Shown: positions 7,798 through 16,864, numbered from the stretch's first letter. The stretch: 49,024 nucleotides of DNA from Streptomyces flavotricini (GCF_020639365.1 NZ_JAINUL010000001.1:653423-702446); one strand, 5' to 3'. The notes: a model not told the origin generated them from the sequence alone. Numbers and translations: made by a program.

Positions 7798-8577
7798 GTG
7801 AACAACGGGTCAGCGGGACATGAGGAAGAGGGCGGCGCCTGGTCCGGGTCTGCCGGGGCAGAGGCGTTCGCGGCGGTGGAGGCGGCCACGGACTGGCTGC
7901 TCGGCTATCCGTTCGTGTTCGAGGCCCTGTCCCGCCGGATCGGCGCGGACGAGGTGCTCGTGGACTACGGGTGCGGGCCGGGCGCGGTGGCCGACCGGGC
8001 GGCGCGGGTGCTGGGCGCGCGGGTGCTGGGGGTGGACACGTCCGCCGAAATGCTCGCGCTGGCCCGGAGCACGGCGCCGTCGGTGGCGGAGTTCCACCTG
8101 GTCAGGGACGGCCGGGTGACGGGCCTGCCCGACGGGTGCGCCGACGCGGTGATGTGCAATCACGTCCTGGCCTCGCTGCCGACCGAGGAGGCCCTGCTCG
8201 GGGTGTTCGCCGAGATGCGCCGCCTGCTGCGGCCCGGAGCCCCGCTCGTCCTGCTGTCCACCGACCCCGCCTGCACCGACCTTGCGTACACCTCGCTGCG
8301 CGTGGGCGCCGAGGGGGCCTCGTACCGACCGGGCGAGGAGATGCCGCTGCGGCTGCTGCGCAGGGACGGCACCTGGCAGGAGGTGCGCAACCACGCCTGG
8401 CCCGTCGACCGGCTGCCGCTCCTCCTCGGGAGCGCCCGCTTCCGCGAGATCACCCAGCGCCGGCCGACCGTGGACGAGGCGCTGGCGCTCGCCGACCCGG
8501 GTCTCGTGGACCGCTACCCGTGGACCGCGGAGCGCGCCGAACCGCCCCTCGTGATCACCTCCGCCCTCGCCGCCTGA
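7798..8577 (+). CDS. Class I SAM-dependent methyltransferase
   Basis: This 259-residue protein has a Rossmann methyltransferase core. Motif I is VLVDYGCGPGAVADRAA, the acidic residue after strand 2 is in VLGVDTSAEMLALAR, motif IV is around DAVMCNHVLASLP, and motif VI is in LRPGAPLVLLST. The substrate cannot be read from sequence. GTG at 7798 is supported by GGGGAG about 5 bp upstream. It ends 18 bp before the exo-beta-glucosaminidase gene on the same strand, so the two may be co-transcribed, though no functional link is obvious. Confidence 0.85.
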   Translation: MNNGSAGHEEEGGAWSGSAGAEAFAAVEAATDWLLGYPFVFEALSRRIGADEVLVDYGCGPGAVADRAARVLGARVLGVDTSAEMLALARSTAPSVAEFHLVRDGRVTGLPDGCADAVMCNHVLASLPTEEALLGVFAEMRRLLRPGAPLVLLSTDPACTDLAYTSLRVGAEGASYRPGEEMPLRLLRRDGTWQEVRNHAWPVDRLPLLLGSARFREITQRRPTVDEALALADPGLVDRYPWTAERAEPPLVITSALAA

Positions 8578-8595
8578 GCCCTCCCGGAGACCACC

Positions 8596-11370
8596 GTGTT
8601 CCCCTCCCCCGTCCGAACCGTCCGCTGGGAAGCCTCGGCCTTGACCGTGCTCGGCCTCCTGGGCGCGCTCCTCGCCGGCGCTCCGGCCGCGGCTCCCTCC
8701 CCCCGGGCGGCGCAGGTTCCGGCGGTGACCGCCGTCCCCGCGACCCCGGGGAGCACCACGCCCCTGTCCGGGTACGCCATCCGCTCCACGGCCGGCGTCT
8801 CCGACGCGGCGGCCCTCGTCTCCGCGCCGGGATACCGGACGGCAGGCTGGCACCCGGCCGGACCCCGGTCCACCGTGCTGGCCGCCCTGGTCGCGGACGG
8901 CACCCATCCCGACCCCTTCCACTCCACCGACCAGCGGCGCATCCCCGCCGCGGATTTCACCGTTCCCTGGTGGTTCCGGTCCGAGTTCACCGTGTCCGAC
9001 ACCTCCGCGCGCACGTACCTGGACTTCAGCGGGGTCGTCTCCGCGGCGGACGTGTTCGTCAACGGCACGCAGGTCGCCACGGCGGCCGCGGTGGCCGGCG
9101 CGTACACGCACCACGAGCTCGACGTCACCGAGCTGGTGCGGGCGGGCGCCAACGCGGTGGCCTTCCGGATCCAGCCGAACGATCCGCGCAAGAACCTGAC
9201 CATGGGCTGGCTCGACTGGCTGCAGCCGCCGCCGGACGAGAACATGGGCATCGTCCGCGACGTGCTGGTGCGGCGGGGCGGCCCCGTCGCCCTGCGCGAC
9301 GCGCACGTACTGACCGGCCTCGCCCTGCCGTCGCTCGCCTCCGCGGACCTGACGGTGAAGGCGAAGCTCCGCAACGAATCGGCCGCGCCCGTCACCGCCG
9401 AGGTCTCCGGCACCATCGGATCGGGGATCGCCTTCCGGCGGGAGGTGCCCCTGGGCGCCCACGAGACGAAGACCGTGGCCTTCACCCCGGCCGACACCCC
9501 GCAGCTGCACCTGGAACGGCCGCGGGTGTGGTGGCCCGCCGGAATGGGTGCGCAGGAGCTGTACGAGCTCGATCTGGCGGTCACGGTCTCCGGGGCCGGT
9601 GGCGGTACCGGTGCCGGTGCCGGTGGCGTCTCCGGCACCGTGTCCGACCGGGCCCGCCACGGCTTCGGCATCCGCAGCGTGCAGGCACCGCTCAACAAGG
9701 ACGGCGCCCGCCAGTACTCCGTCAACGGCCGGCCGCTGCTGATCCGCGGCGCGGGCTGGTCCCCCGACGAACTGGTGCGCTGGGACGCCACCTACGCGGA
9801 GGACCGGCTGGCCTACGCACGGGACCTGGGCCTCAACACCCTGCGCCTGGAAGGGCACCTCGAACAGGACGAGTTCTTCGATCTCGCCGACCGGTACGGG
9901 ATCCTCACCCTGCCGGGGTGGCAGTGCTGCACCAAATGGGAGGGCGAGGTCAACGGCACCGAGGCCGGAGAGAGCTGGACCGCGGCCGACCACCCCGTCG
10001 CCAAGGCCTCGATGGCGGCCGAGGCCGCGCGCCTGCGCGATCACCCCAGCGTCATCTCCTTCCTCATCGGCAGCGATTTCGCCCCGAACGCCGAAATCGA
10101 GCGGAGTTATGTCGAGGCGCTGAAGGCCGCCGACTGGCCCACCCCCGTGATCCCCGCCGCTTCCGCCAAGTCGGCGCCGCTCACCGGCGCTTCGGGGATG
10201 CGCATGCCGGGGCCGTACGACTGGGTGCCTCCGGGCTACTGGTACGACAAGCGGGAGGGCGGGGCCACCGGCTTCAACTCCGAGACCAGCGCGGGTCCCG
10301 ACATCCCCACCCTCGACACCCTGCGCCGCATGATGTCCCCGGCCGAGCTGACCTCCCTGTGGAAGGACCCGGCCGCTCCGCAGTACCACCGCTCGCCCTC
10401 GCGCACGTACGCCACGCTCAAGCTGTACGACGACGCGCTGAGCGCCCGGTACGGCGCCCCGCGCAGCCTGGAGGACTACGTCGCCAAGGCGCAGCTCGCC
10501 CAGTACGAGAACGTACGCGCCCAGTACGAGGCGTACGCGCGCAACGCCACCGACGCCTCGAAGCCGTCGACGGGGTTGATCTACTGGATGTTCAACAGCG
10601 GCTGGACCTCGCTGCACTGGCAGCTCGTGGACCGCTACCTCGACCAGAACGGCGCCTACTTCGGGGCGAAGAAGGCGAACGAGCCGCTGCACGTCCAGTA
10701 CGCGTACGACGACCGGGCGGTGGCCGTCGTCAACCGCCGTGCGGCGGCGGTGTCGGGGCTGACCGCGCGGGTTTCCCTGTTCAACACCGACGGGACGCGG
10801 AAGTACGACCGGACGGTGACCGGCCTGAGCGTCGGCGGGAACGGCGCGAAGACCATCGCCCTGACCCTCCCGGCGTCGGTGGAGGGGCTGTCCGCCACCC
10901 ATCTCGCGCGGCTGGTCCTGACCGACGCCTCCGGGCGCGAGGTGAGCCGCAACGTGTACTGGCTCTCGACGCGCCGGGACGTCCTCGACTACACCGAGAG
11001 CGACTGGTACCACACGCCGACCACGGCCTACGCCGATCTCACCGGGCTGCGGTCGATGGCGCAGGCCACCGTCTCCGCCACGGCGACGACGAGCGTGGAC
11101 GCCGACGCGCCGTCGACCTCCACGACGGTCGTCACCGTACGCAACACCGGCACCGGGAACACCCCGGCCCTGCTGACCGACCTCCACCTGGTCGACGGCA
11201 AGGACACCCCCGTCCTGCCCGTCCGGTGGTCCGACAACCAGATCAGCCTGTGGCCCGGCGAATCGGCCACCCTCACGGCGACCTACCGCACGGCGGACCT
11301 GCACGGCTCCGCTCCCGCGATCCGGGTCTCCGGCTGGAACACGCCGACGGCCACGGTTCCGGCCGGCTGA
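8596..11370 (+). CDS. csxA: Secreted exo-beta-D-glucosaminidase (GH2)
   Basis: This 924-residue protein is a family 2 glycoside hydrolase of the CsxA type, which removes GlcN units from the non-reducing end of chitosan oligosaccharides. A signal peptide covers about residues 1-45. Next come the GH2 sandwich domain (VPWWFRSEFTVSD, FVNGTQVATAAAVAG), an Ig-like domain and the TIM barrel. FLIGSDFAPNAEIERSYVEA holds the Asp that acts as acid/base in CsxA, and GFNSETSAGPDIPTLDTLRR holds the nucleophile Glu. The nearby WVPPGYWYD and STGLIYWMFNSGWTSLHWQL are strongly conserved in this subfamily, and two C-terminal beta domains follow. GTG at 8596 follows GGAGA by 6 bp. Assignment to the chitosan-active branch is firm; substrate preference remains inference. 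Confidence 0.92.
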   Translation: MFPSPVRTVRWEASALTVLGLLGALLAGAPAAAPSPRAAQVPAVTAVPATPGSTTPLSGYAIRSTAGVSDAAALVSAPGYRTAGWHPAGPRSTVLAALVADGTHPDPFHSTDQRRIPAADFTVPWWFRSEFTVSDTSARTYLDFSGVVSAADVFVNGTQVATAAAVAGAYTHHELDVTELVRAGANAVAFRIQPNDPRKNLTMGWLDWLQPPPDENMGIVRDVLVRRGGPVALRDAHVLTGLALPSLASADLTVKAKLRNESAAPVTAEVSGTIGSGIAFRREVPLGAHETKTVAFTPADTPQLHLERPRVWWPAGMGAQELYELDLAVTVSGAGGGTGAGAGGVSGTVSDRARHGFGIRSVQAPLNKDGARQYSVNGRPLLIRGAGWSPDELVRWDATYAEDRLAYARDLGLNTLRLEGHLEQDEFFDLADRYGILTLPGWQCCTKWEGEVNGTEAGESWTAADHPVAKASMAAEAARLRDHPSVISFLIGSDFAPNAEIERSYVEALKAADWPTPVIPAASAKSAPLTGASGMRMPGPYDWVPPGYWYDKREGGATGFNSETSAGPDIPTLDTLRRMMSPAELTSLWKDPAAPQYHRSPSRTYATLKLYDDALSARYGAPRSLEDYVAKAQLAQYENVRAQYEAYARNATDASKPSTGLIYWMFNSGWTSLHWQLVDRYLDQNGAYFGAKKANEPLHVQYAYDDRAVAVVNRRAAAVSGLTARVSLFNTDGTRKYDRTVTGLSVGGNGAKTIALTLPASVEGLSATHLARLVLTDASGREVSRNVYWLSTRRDVLDYTESDWYHTPTTAYADLTGLRSMAQATVSATATTSVDADAPSTSTTVVTVRNTGTGNTPALLTDLHLVDGKDTPVLPVRWSDNQISLWPGESATLTATYRTADLHGSAPAIRVSGWNTPTATVPAG

Positions 11371-11561
11371 CACCGGCCCGCGTGCAGGGGCACCTCGGGC
11401 CATGGGGCAGGATGGCAACCCGTTCCGGAATGCGTACACGCGCCCGAACGCGGCTCCACGCACGACAAACTGACAGGTGACAAGGTGACGACACACCTCA
11501 TACGACGGCCCGCGGGGTCCGTCGCCACTCCCCCGGTCCGACGCCGAGCGGAGGGTGTCCG

Positions 11562-12665
11562 TTGAACCGGGAACTGCTCCTGCACGACTGGCTGGTGGCC
11601 GGGATCGCGGTGGCCGCGGGTGCCCTGGCCGGGCTGGTGCTGCGCGCCCTGATGCGCTGGCTGGGCCGGCACGCCGAGCGGACCCGGTGGAACGGGGACG
11701 ACCTGATCGTCGACGCGCTGCGCACCCTCGTCCCCTGGGCTGCGGTCATCGCCGGCGCCGCCGTGGCCGCTTCCACGCTGCCGCTCACCGCGCGGGTCCT
11801 GGGCTTCGTGAACCAGTCCCTCTCCGCCGTGCTGATCATCATCGCCACGTTCGGTGCCGCCCGGGTCGTCGCGGGCCTCGTCCAGTCGGTGGCGGGGTCG
11901 CGGACCGGAGTGGCCGGATCGGCGTCCATCTTCGTCAACATCACGCGGGTCGTGGTGCTGGTGATGGGTGTGCTCGTCGCGCTCGAAACCATGGGCGTGT
12001 CCATCGCGCCGCTGGTCACCGCCCTCGGCGTGGGCGGTCTGGCGGTGGCCCTGGCCTTGCAGGACACCCTCGCCAACCTCTTCGCGGGCGTGCACATCCT
12101 CGCCTCGAAGACCGTGCAGCCCGGCGACTACATCCGCCTCAGCAGTGGTGAGGAGGGATACGTCGTCGACATCAACTGGCGCAACACCGTGGTCCGCAAC
12201 CTGTCGAACAACCTGGTGATCATCCCCAACAACCGTCTCGCGCGGACGAACATGACCAACTTCACCCAGCCCGAGCAGCAGTTGTCGATCCTGGTCCAGG
12301 TGGGCGTGGGGTACGAGAGCGATCTGGAGCACGTGGAGCGGGTGACCCTCGACGTGGTCGACAGCGTGATGGCCGACATCAACGGCGCGGTCCCCGACCA
12401 CGAAGGCAAGGTCCGCTTCCACACGTTCGCCGATTCCCGGATCAACTTCACGGTGATCCTGGGCGTCGGCGAGTTCAGCGACCAGTACCGGATCAAGCAC
12501 GAGTTCATCAAGCGCCTGCACGAGCGGTTCCGGGCCGAGGGCATCTCGATCCCCGCGCCGACCCGGACGGTCTCACTCCACCACGACGGGCTCCAGGCGT
12601 CGGCGCTCCCCCCGGTTCCGCACCAGCGCGAGGCGCCGCCGCGCTCGCCCGCCCCCACCGGCTGA
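11562..12665 (+). CDS. Small mechanosensitive channel (MscS family)
   Basis: This 367-residue membrane protein is an MscS-like channel that opens on membrane tension during hypo-osmotic shock. Three or four membrane segments lie in residues 1-150. The pore-lining TM3 is Gly/Ala-rich: ALGVGGLAVALALQDTLAN, then LFAGVHILASKTVQPGDYI, followed by the beta domain with VVDINWRNTVVRN and VIIPNNRLARTNM. The rest is the cytoplasmic alpha/beta domain. TTG at 11562 is chosen because GGAGGG lies about 7 bp ahead and no ATG or GTG fits. It is convergent with the MepB gene, 9 bp apart. Confidence 0.9.
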   Translation: MNRELLLHDWLVAGIAVAAGALAGLVLRALMRWLGRHAERTRWNGDDLIVDALRTLVPWAAVIAGAAVAASTLPLTARVLGFVNQSLSAVLIIIATFGAARVVAGLVQSVAGSRTGVAGSASIFVNITRVVVLVMGVLVALETMGVSIAPLVTALGVGGLAVALALQDTLANLFAGVHILASKTVQPGDYIRLSSGEEGYVVDINWRNTVVRNLSNNLVIIPNNRLARTNMTNFTQPEQQLSILVQVGVGYESDLEHVERVTLDVVDSVMADINGAVPDHEGKVRFHTFADSRINFTVILGVGEFSDQYRIKHEFIKRLHERFRAEGISIPAPTRTVSLHHDGLQASALPPVPHQREAPPRSPAPTG

Positions 12666-12674
12666 GCCGCGCCC

Positions 12675-13250
12675 TTACGAGCGGTACAGCTGCACGGCGC
12701 GGGCCAGGTCGACGGCGCCGTCCTGTGGCAGGTGGAGGAAGTGCTCCACCTGCCACGCCTGGGCGCGGTCGGCCTGGCGGTTGGCGGTGACCACCCACGG
12801 CGGGTAGACACGGAAGCCCCGCTTCCCGCCCGCGCCGTCCACCGATACGACGCCGTGCCGGCGGAGGGCGTCCAGCGGGAAGACGAACTGGCCTCGGCCG
12901 TCGTCGTCATGGCCGGCGATGACGAAGAGGTCCACGCCGTCCGTGGTGTCGAAGGGCCGGATGGGCCCCTGCGGGGACCGCAGCCACACGGTGACGAACT
13001 GGCCGACCTTGGTGGGGGTCGTCTTGGCCGCGCGGAACCGGACGGCGCGTCCGTCCAGGGTGAAGGCGTGCGCGGCGTACGCGCCGCCCTCGGCCTCGGG
13101 GACCGGCTGCGAGCAGGTGAATCCGCACGGATCGTAGACGCGTGTCTTCGCCACGAGCAGATCGCCGTGGAGCCGGGCCGCGTCCGGCCACGGTTCGGGG
13201 CCGGCAGGGGTCGGACGGGGATCGGCGGAGCGCTCGCGGTGGGTCGTCAT
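12675..13250 (-). CDS. MepB family protein
   Basis: This 191-residue protein matches the MepB family, named after the third gene of the Staphylococcus aureus mepRAB efflux locus and without a known biochemical role. Typical segments are RVYDPCGFTCSQPVPEAE, FRAAKTTPTKVGQFVTVWLR, PIRPFDTTDGVDLFVIA, FVFPLDALRRHGVVS and RGFRVYPPWV. The protein is soluble. No MepR or MATE pump gene is adjacent, so a role in drug export is not supported by context. A 10-bp perfect inverted repeat lies 11 bp upstream of the start. Confidence 0.85.
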   Translation of the reverse strand: MTTHRERSADPRPTPAGPEPWPDAARLHGDLLVAKTRVYDPCGFTCSQPVPEAEGGAYAAHAFTLDGRAVRFRAAKTTPTKVGQFVTVWLRSPQGPIRPFDTTDGVDLFVIAGHDDDGRGQFVFPLDALRRHGVVSVDGAGGKRGFRVYPPWVVTANRQADRAQAWQVEHFLHLPQDGAVDLARAVQLYRS

Positions 13251-13261
13251 CCGGCCACCCT

Positions 13262-13295
13262 GTCACGGATCCGAGACGTCTTGCCGATCCGTGAC
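13262..13295. promoter_or_regulatory. 10-bp perfect inverted repeat upstream of the MepB gene
   Basis: GTCACGGATC (13262-13271) and GATCCGTGAC (13286-13295) are exact reverse complements separated by 14 bp. It sits 11 bp ahead of the MepB start, so it is either an operator or a 5'-leader hairpin that could cover the ribosome site. The rest of the gap up to 13582 (about 290 bp) shows no convincing gene; a 66-codon GTG-started frame from 13291 reads plausibly but has no ribosome site. Confidence 0.5.
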
Positions 13296-13582
13296 GTGCG
13301 GCCGGGAGAGCGCGGGCCCTGGCCGCCGTGCACGGGGCCAGGATCCGGTGGTCACGGGCGAGTACCGGCCGGGCGCCGTCCGGCACGTCACCGCCGGCTC
13401 GGCGCGCCTGCGCCGGGACCTGGACCGGCGCCCGGTGGTGCCGTTCGCCGCCGGTACGGCGGAGCCGACGGCCGGGGCGGACACCCCGTAGCGGCTTCCG
13501 GCCGCCACGGCGCCCTCGGCCCCGCCCGAATATCCTGGTGTGGTCCGACATCGGGGGCTTTCCTCTCAGGAAGGGCAGCACG

Positions 13583-14338
13583 ATGAATCGGCAGACCAAC
13601 CGGTACCGGGGTCTCATGCTTCTCGCGGCCCCGCTCCTCGCCTCCTCCGTCGCCCTGACCCCCGCCTTCGCGGCCCAGGGCCGTGCGGCGGGGGCCGGAG
13701 CCGCCCGGGCGCCCATGGCTCCCTCCTGCGAGCTGACTCCGAGCGGGGACGGCCAGTCGGGCGGGAAGTCCACCGTGCGCTACGACCTGCACCTCAGCGG
13801 GTTCCCCGCGAACCAGCCGGTCCACGTCCAGGGCAAGTCCTCCTTCCGCGGCACGGTGGACGGAGAGGGCTCACTGGAGCGCCAGGGAGTCCGCTACGGC
13901 ACGTACGGCGTCGGTTACCGGGACGGCGGGTCGAAGCAGGGCAAGCACGTCGACTGCAGTACGCCGCCCCGGGAGAAGCCGGCCGGCGGCAAGGGGAACG
14001 TGCAGGTCACCGCGGTCGAGGTGAAGGCCCTGACCAAGTCGGGGACGGTCGTCGACTGCACCACGCCGCCCAAGTTCGAGTTCGACGGCAAGATCACGGG
14101 TTCCGGGAACGGTAAGGTCCGCTACTACTGGACCTACAACTCCAGCGCCGACCCGATCTCCTCGGGCTCGGCCGAATTCACCCCGGGCATCGAGAGCGTG
14201 TCCCTCTTCAAGGTGGTCAACGGATCGGCCATGGCGAACGTCGACACGGTGACGGTGTACCTCACCCTGCACGTGCCGGATTCCAACATGACGGGGCGGA
14301 GCGAGAACGTGACGTTGACCTGCGCGAAGCAGCCGTGA
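13583..14338 (+). CDS. Secreted protein of unknown function with two paired-Cys repeats
   Basis: This 251-residue protein has a signal peptide (MLLAAPLLASSVALTPAFAA, residues 11-30). The mature part is beta-rich. Two similar segments end in VDCSTPPREKP and VDCTTPPKFEF, and further Cys occur near the start (PSCELTPSG) and the end (LTCAK), so disulfides are likely. The second half, YYWTYNSSADPISSGSAEF, is Ig-like. I do not recognise the family. ATG at 13583 follows AGGAAGGG, which supports it. It is convergent with the histidine kinase gene, 7 bp apart. Confidence 0.7.
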   Translation: MNRQTNRYRGLMLLAAPLLASSVALTPAFAAQGRAAGAGAARAPMAPSCELTPSGDGQSGGKSTVRYDLHLSGFPANQPVHVQGKSSFRGTVDGEGSLERQGVRYGTYGVGYRDGGSKQGKHVDCSTPPREKPAGGKGNVQVTAVEVKALTKSGTVVDCTTPPKFEFDGKITGSGNGKVRYYWTYNSSADPISSGSAEFTPGIESVSLFKVVNGSAMANVDTVTVYLTLHVPDSNMTGRSENVTLTCAKQP

Positions 14339-14345
14339 CCGGCTC

Positions 14346-15461
14346 CTAGGCGGGCGCCGGCAGGGTGAGCTCGAAGCAGCATCCACCGGTGACGTTGCGG
14401 ACGTGCGCGCGCCCGTCGTGCGCCTCGACGATGCCCCGGACGATCGCCAGACCCAGGCCCGCGCCCCCCGGAGGCGTACGGGCCTGGGTCCCGCGCCAGC
14501 CGGTGTCGAACACGCGCGTCAGGTCTTCCTCGGGAATGCCCCCGCAGGCGTCGGTGACGGACAGCACCACCGCGCCCTCGCGGGCCTCGGCGGCGATCGC
14601 GACCGTGCCGTCGGCCGGGGTGTGGCGGATGGCGTTGACCAGCAGGTTCGACAGGACGCGGGTCATCTCCTTGCCGTCCACCTCCACCGGGAGCGAGGCG
14701 ATCGGATCGCCGACCAGCCGTACGCCGTGCTCGCGGGCGAGGGCGTCGGTGCCGGCCAGCGCGTCGCCCACCAGGTCGTAGAGGTTCAACCGGGTGGGGC
14801 TGAGGCTGAGGGCGCCCGCATGGATGCGGGAGAGCTCGAAGAGGTCGCCGACCATGGAGTTGAGGCGGTCGACCTCGGTACGCATCTGCCGGTGGTAGCG
14901 GGCGGGGTCGGCGGCCATGCCGTCCTCCAGCGCCTCCGACATGGCGCGCAGCCCGGCGAGCGGGGTGCGCAGATCGTGCGAGATCCAGGCGACGAGCTCG
15001 CGCCGTGAGGTCTCCAGGGCCCGCTCACGCTCCCGGGACGCCGTCAGGCGTTCGCTGGTCGCGGCCAGTTCGCGGCTGAGCGCGGCGAGCTCGGCGGGAG
15101 CGGGCACGCTGGGCGTGGTGAAGGTGCCCTCCTCCCCGAAGACGCGCGCGGCCTCGACGAGTTCACGGCAGCGGCGCACGACCTGGCGCCCGAGCAGCAG
15201 CGCGGTGCCCAACGAGACGGCGGCGGCCACGGCGGCGACCACCGTCACCACGGTCAGGTCGTGGGAGGAGAGGAGCATCGCCCAGGCCACGGCGAGCGTT
15301 CCGGCGAGCATCGCGAGCACGGCGACGGCGGTCACGACGGCGAGGGAGGCGGCGACGCTGCGCCGGCGCAGTATCCGCAGGGCGACGGCGCCGAGCGCTC
15401 CGGCGCCGCCCGCGCCGAGGAGCGCGTACAGGGCGATCAGCAGGAGGTCCTGGTCACGCAT
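14346..15461 (-). CDS. Sensor histidine kinase of a two-component system
   Basis: This protein of about 371 residues is a membrane histidine kinase. Two or three membrane segments lie in residues 1-95 (LLLIALYALLGAGGAGALGA, LAVVTAVAVLAMLAGTLAVA, VVTVVAAVAAAVSLGTALLL), with little extracellular sequence, so it probably senses the membrane or a partner. A HAMP-like linker precedes the H box ELVAWISHDLRTPLAGLRAM, with the phosphorylated His. ATP-binding boxes are NLLVNAIRHTPADG (N), VTDACGGIPEEDL (G1) and GGAGLGLAIVRGIVEAH (G2). ATG at 15461 has GGAG 6 bp ahead; ATG at 15467 is the alternative. It overlaps the response regulator gene by 8 bp, so both are made together. Confidence 0.92.
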   Translation of the reverse strand: MRDQDLLLIALYALLGAGGAGALGAVALRILRRRSVAASLAVVTAVAVLAMLAGTLAVAWAMLLSSHDLTVVTVVAAVAAAVSLGTALLLGRQVVRRCRELVEAARVFGEEGTFTTPSVPAPAELAALSRELAATSERLTASRERERALETSRRELVAWISHDLRTPLAGLRAMSEALEDGMAADPARYHRQMRTEVDRLNSMVGDLFELSRIHAGALSLSPTRLNLYDLVGDALAGTDALAREHGVRLVGDPIASLPVEVDGKEMTRVLSNLLVNAIRHTPADGTVAIAAEAREGAVVLSVTDACGGIPEEDLTRVFDTGWRGTQARTPPGGAGLGLAIVRGIVEAHDGRAHVRNVTGGCCFELTLPAPA

Positions 15462-16287
15462 GGTCATCTCCGTCCGCCGGTACCGGGGCCGCGGCGGGCG
15501 CCGCCGGGGTCGGGTGGGCATCGAAGCGGTAGCCGGCGCCCCAGACGGTCTGGATCAGCCGGGGGTTCGCCGCGTCGTCCTCGATCTTGCCGCGCAGGCG
15601 CCGGACGTGGACGGTGACGGTGGACAGGTCCCCGAAGTCCCAGCCCCAGACCTCGCGCATGAGCCGCTCCCGGTCGCAGACCTGCCCGGGGTGGCGCAGG
15701 AAGAAGGCCAGGAGGTCGAACTCGCGCAGGGTGAGGGCCAGTTCCTCGCCGTCCTTGCTCACACGGCGCGCCGCCGGGTCCAGGCTCAGGCCCGCCGCGG
15801 TGAGCCGGGGGCCCGCGGCCGGCGCCGCGGGGACGGCCCGGCGCAGGACCGACTGCACGCGCAGGACGAGCTCCCGCGGGCTGAACGGCTTGGTCACGTA
15901 GTCGTCCGCGCCGACTTCCAGACCCAGGATCCGGTCGTCCTCGTCACCGCGCGCGGTGAGCATGATGACCGGGACGGGCGCGGTGGCGCCCTGGCCGCCG
16001 TGCGGGCCGGCGGCGCGCTCGCGCGCCCGCAGCCGGCGGCAGACCTCCAGTCCGTCCATCCCCGGGAGCATCAGGTCGAGGACCACCAGGTCCGGGCGCT
16101 GCTCCTCGGCGGCGCGCAGGGCGGCCGGGCCGTCGGCGGCCAGGCGCACGGTGAAACCGGCGCGGTCGAGGTATCCGGCCACGACCTCCGAAACGGTCGG
16201 GTCGTCGTCCACGACCAGGATGCCGGCGCCGCCGACGAGGTCCGGCGTCCCCGCCGCGTCCGTACTGTGCGTATTGCTCACTGCCAT
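15454..16287 (-). CDS. OmpR/PhoB-family response regulator
   Basis: This 277-residue protein has a receiver domain (GAGILVVDDDPTVSEVV, phospho-acceptor Asp in DLVVLDLMLPGMDGLEV, Thr in IMLTARGDEDD, Lys in VTKPFSPRELVLRV) and a C-terminal winged helix (LREFDLLAFFLRHPGQVCDR, VHVRRLRGKIEDD, VWGAGYRFD). The linkers carry Gly/Gln-rich and Ala/Pro-rich inserts. It is transcribed first, followed by its kinase. It is divergent from the remnant of a glycosyltransferase/methyltransferase operon, which may have been its regulon; that is inference. The start at 16287 has a weak ribosome site. Confidence 0.92.
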   Translation of the reverse strand: MAVSNTHSTDAAGTPDLVGGAGILVVDDDPTVSEVVAGYLDRAGFTVRLAADGPAALRAAEEQRPDLVVLDLMLPGMDGLEVCRRLRARERAAGPHGGQGATAPVPVIMLTARGDEDDRILGLEVGADDYVTKPFSPRELVLRVQSVLRRAVPAAPAAGPRLTAAGLSLDPAARRVSKDGEELALTLREFDLLAFFLRHPGQVCDRERLMREVWGWDFGDLSTVTVHVRRLRGKIEDDAANPRLIQTVWGAGYRFDAHPTPAAPAAAPVPADGDDHA

Positions 16288-16410
16288 GGCCACAGCCTGA
16301 CATCCTCCCCGGTCCGCGCGCACCGCGCCCTCCCCGGATCGGGCACGGCGTCCGCATTTCGTAAGGAGTGGAAGCCCCTTTCGCCCGCGCCCGCTTCCTA
16401 CGGTGTGCAG

Positions 16411-16864
16411 GTGACCGATTCTGCTGGTGTGCCGCCCCGGGCGGACCTCGTACTGCCGTGTCCCGACGAGGCGGAGGCCCTGCCCTGGGTGCCGGCGCGG
16501 GTGCCGGCCGCCTGTCGGGCCGTCGTCGCCGACACCCCGGAGGACGCGGAGCGGGTCGCCGCCTCGGCGCCCGCGACGGACTGCGCCGACGCCCTGCACG
16601 CCGGTCGGGGCCCCCGCTTCCTGCGTCGCAGCGACGGCTGGCTGCTGCCGCTGGAGGTGGAGCGCTGGTGCGCCGGGGCCGGCGCGGCCGACGCCACCGT
16701 CCTGGCCCGCCCCGGGCGGCCCGCACCGGGCGTGGACGTGACCCCCGAGGCCGTGGACGAGCGCGTCGGGGTGCACGTAGAGGACGGCAGCGGTGGACGC
16801 GGGCTGGACACGAGCGGTCACCTGGAACGCCGCGGGCCGCGCCTTCGCGCAACTGCGGCCTTGA
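16411..16864 (+). pseudogene. Collapsed remnant of a glycosyltransferase - DUF2064 - methyltransferase operon
   Basis: A G+C-biased frame from GTG 16411 reads as pieces of different proteins joined by deletions. DLVLPCPDEAEALPWVPARV (from about 16444) resembles the N terminus of a family 2 glycosyltransferase. ADTPEDAERVAASAP (about 16530-16575) resembles the end of a DUF2064 (TIGR04282-type) glycosyltransferase. RFLRRSDGWLLPLEVERWCA (from about 16618) and GVDVTPEAVDERVGVHVEDG resemble two separated parts of a SAM methyltransferase with the middle missing. After a frameshift near 16790-16800, WNAAGRAFAQLRP resembles its C terminus, stopping at 16864. No fragment keeps a full active site, so a functional product is very unlikely. 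Family assignments are from memory of motifs. 16865-17033 shows nothing I can assign. Confidence 0.6.

Noticed and set aside
7810..11496. A 1,228-codon minus-strand frame opposite the GH2 gene
   Set aside because: It is the antisense of the methyltransferase and GH2 genes; its composition (Arg, Gly, Val, Gln) is typical of a shadow frame in high-G+C DNA.
13291..13491. Possible 66-residue protein between MepB and the secreted-protein gene
   Set aside because: The GTG lies inside an inverted repeat, there is no ribosome site, and the sequence matches no family I know. It may be a decayed gene, but support is too weak.
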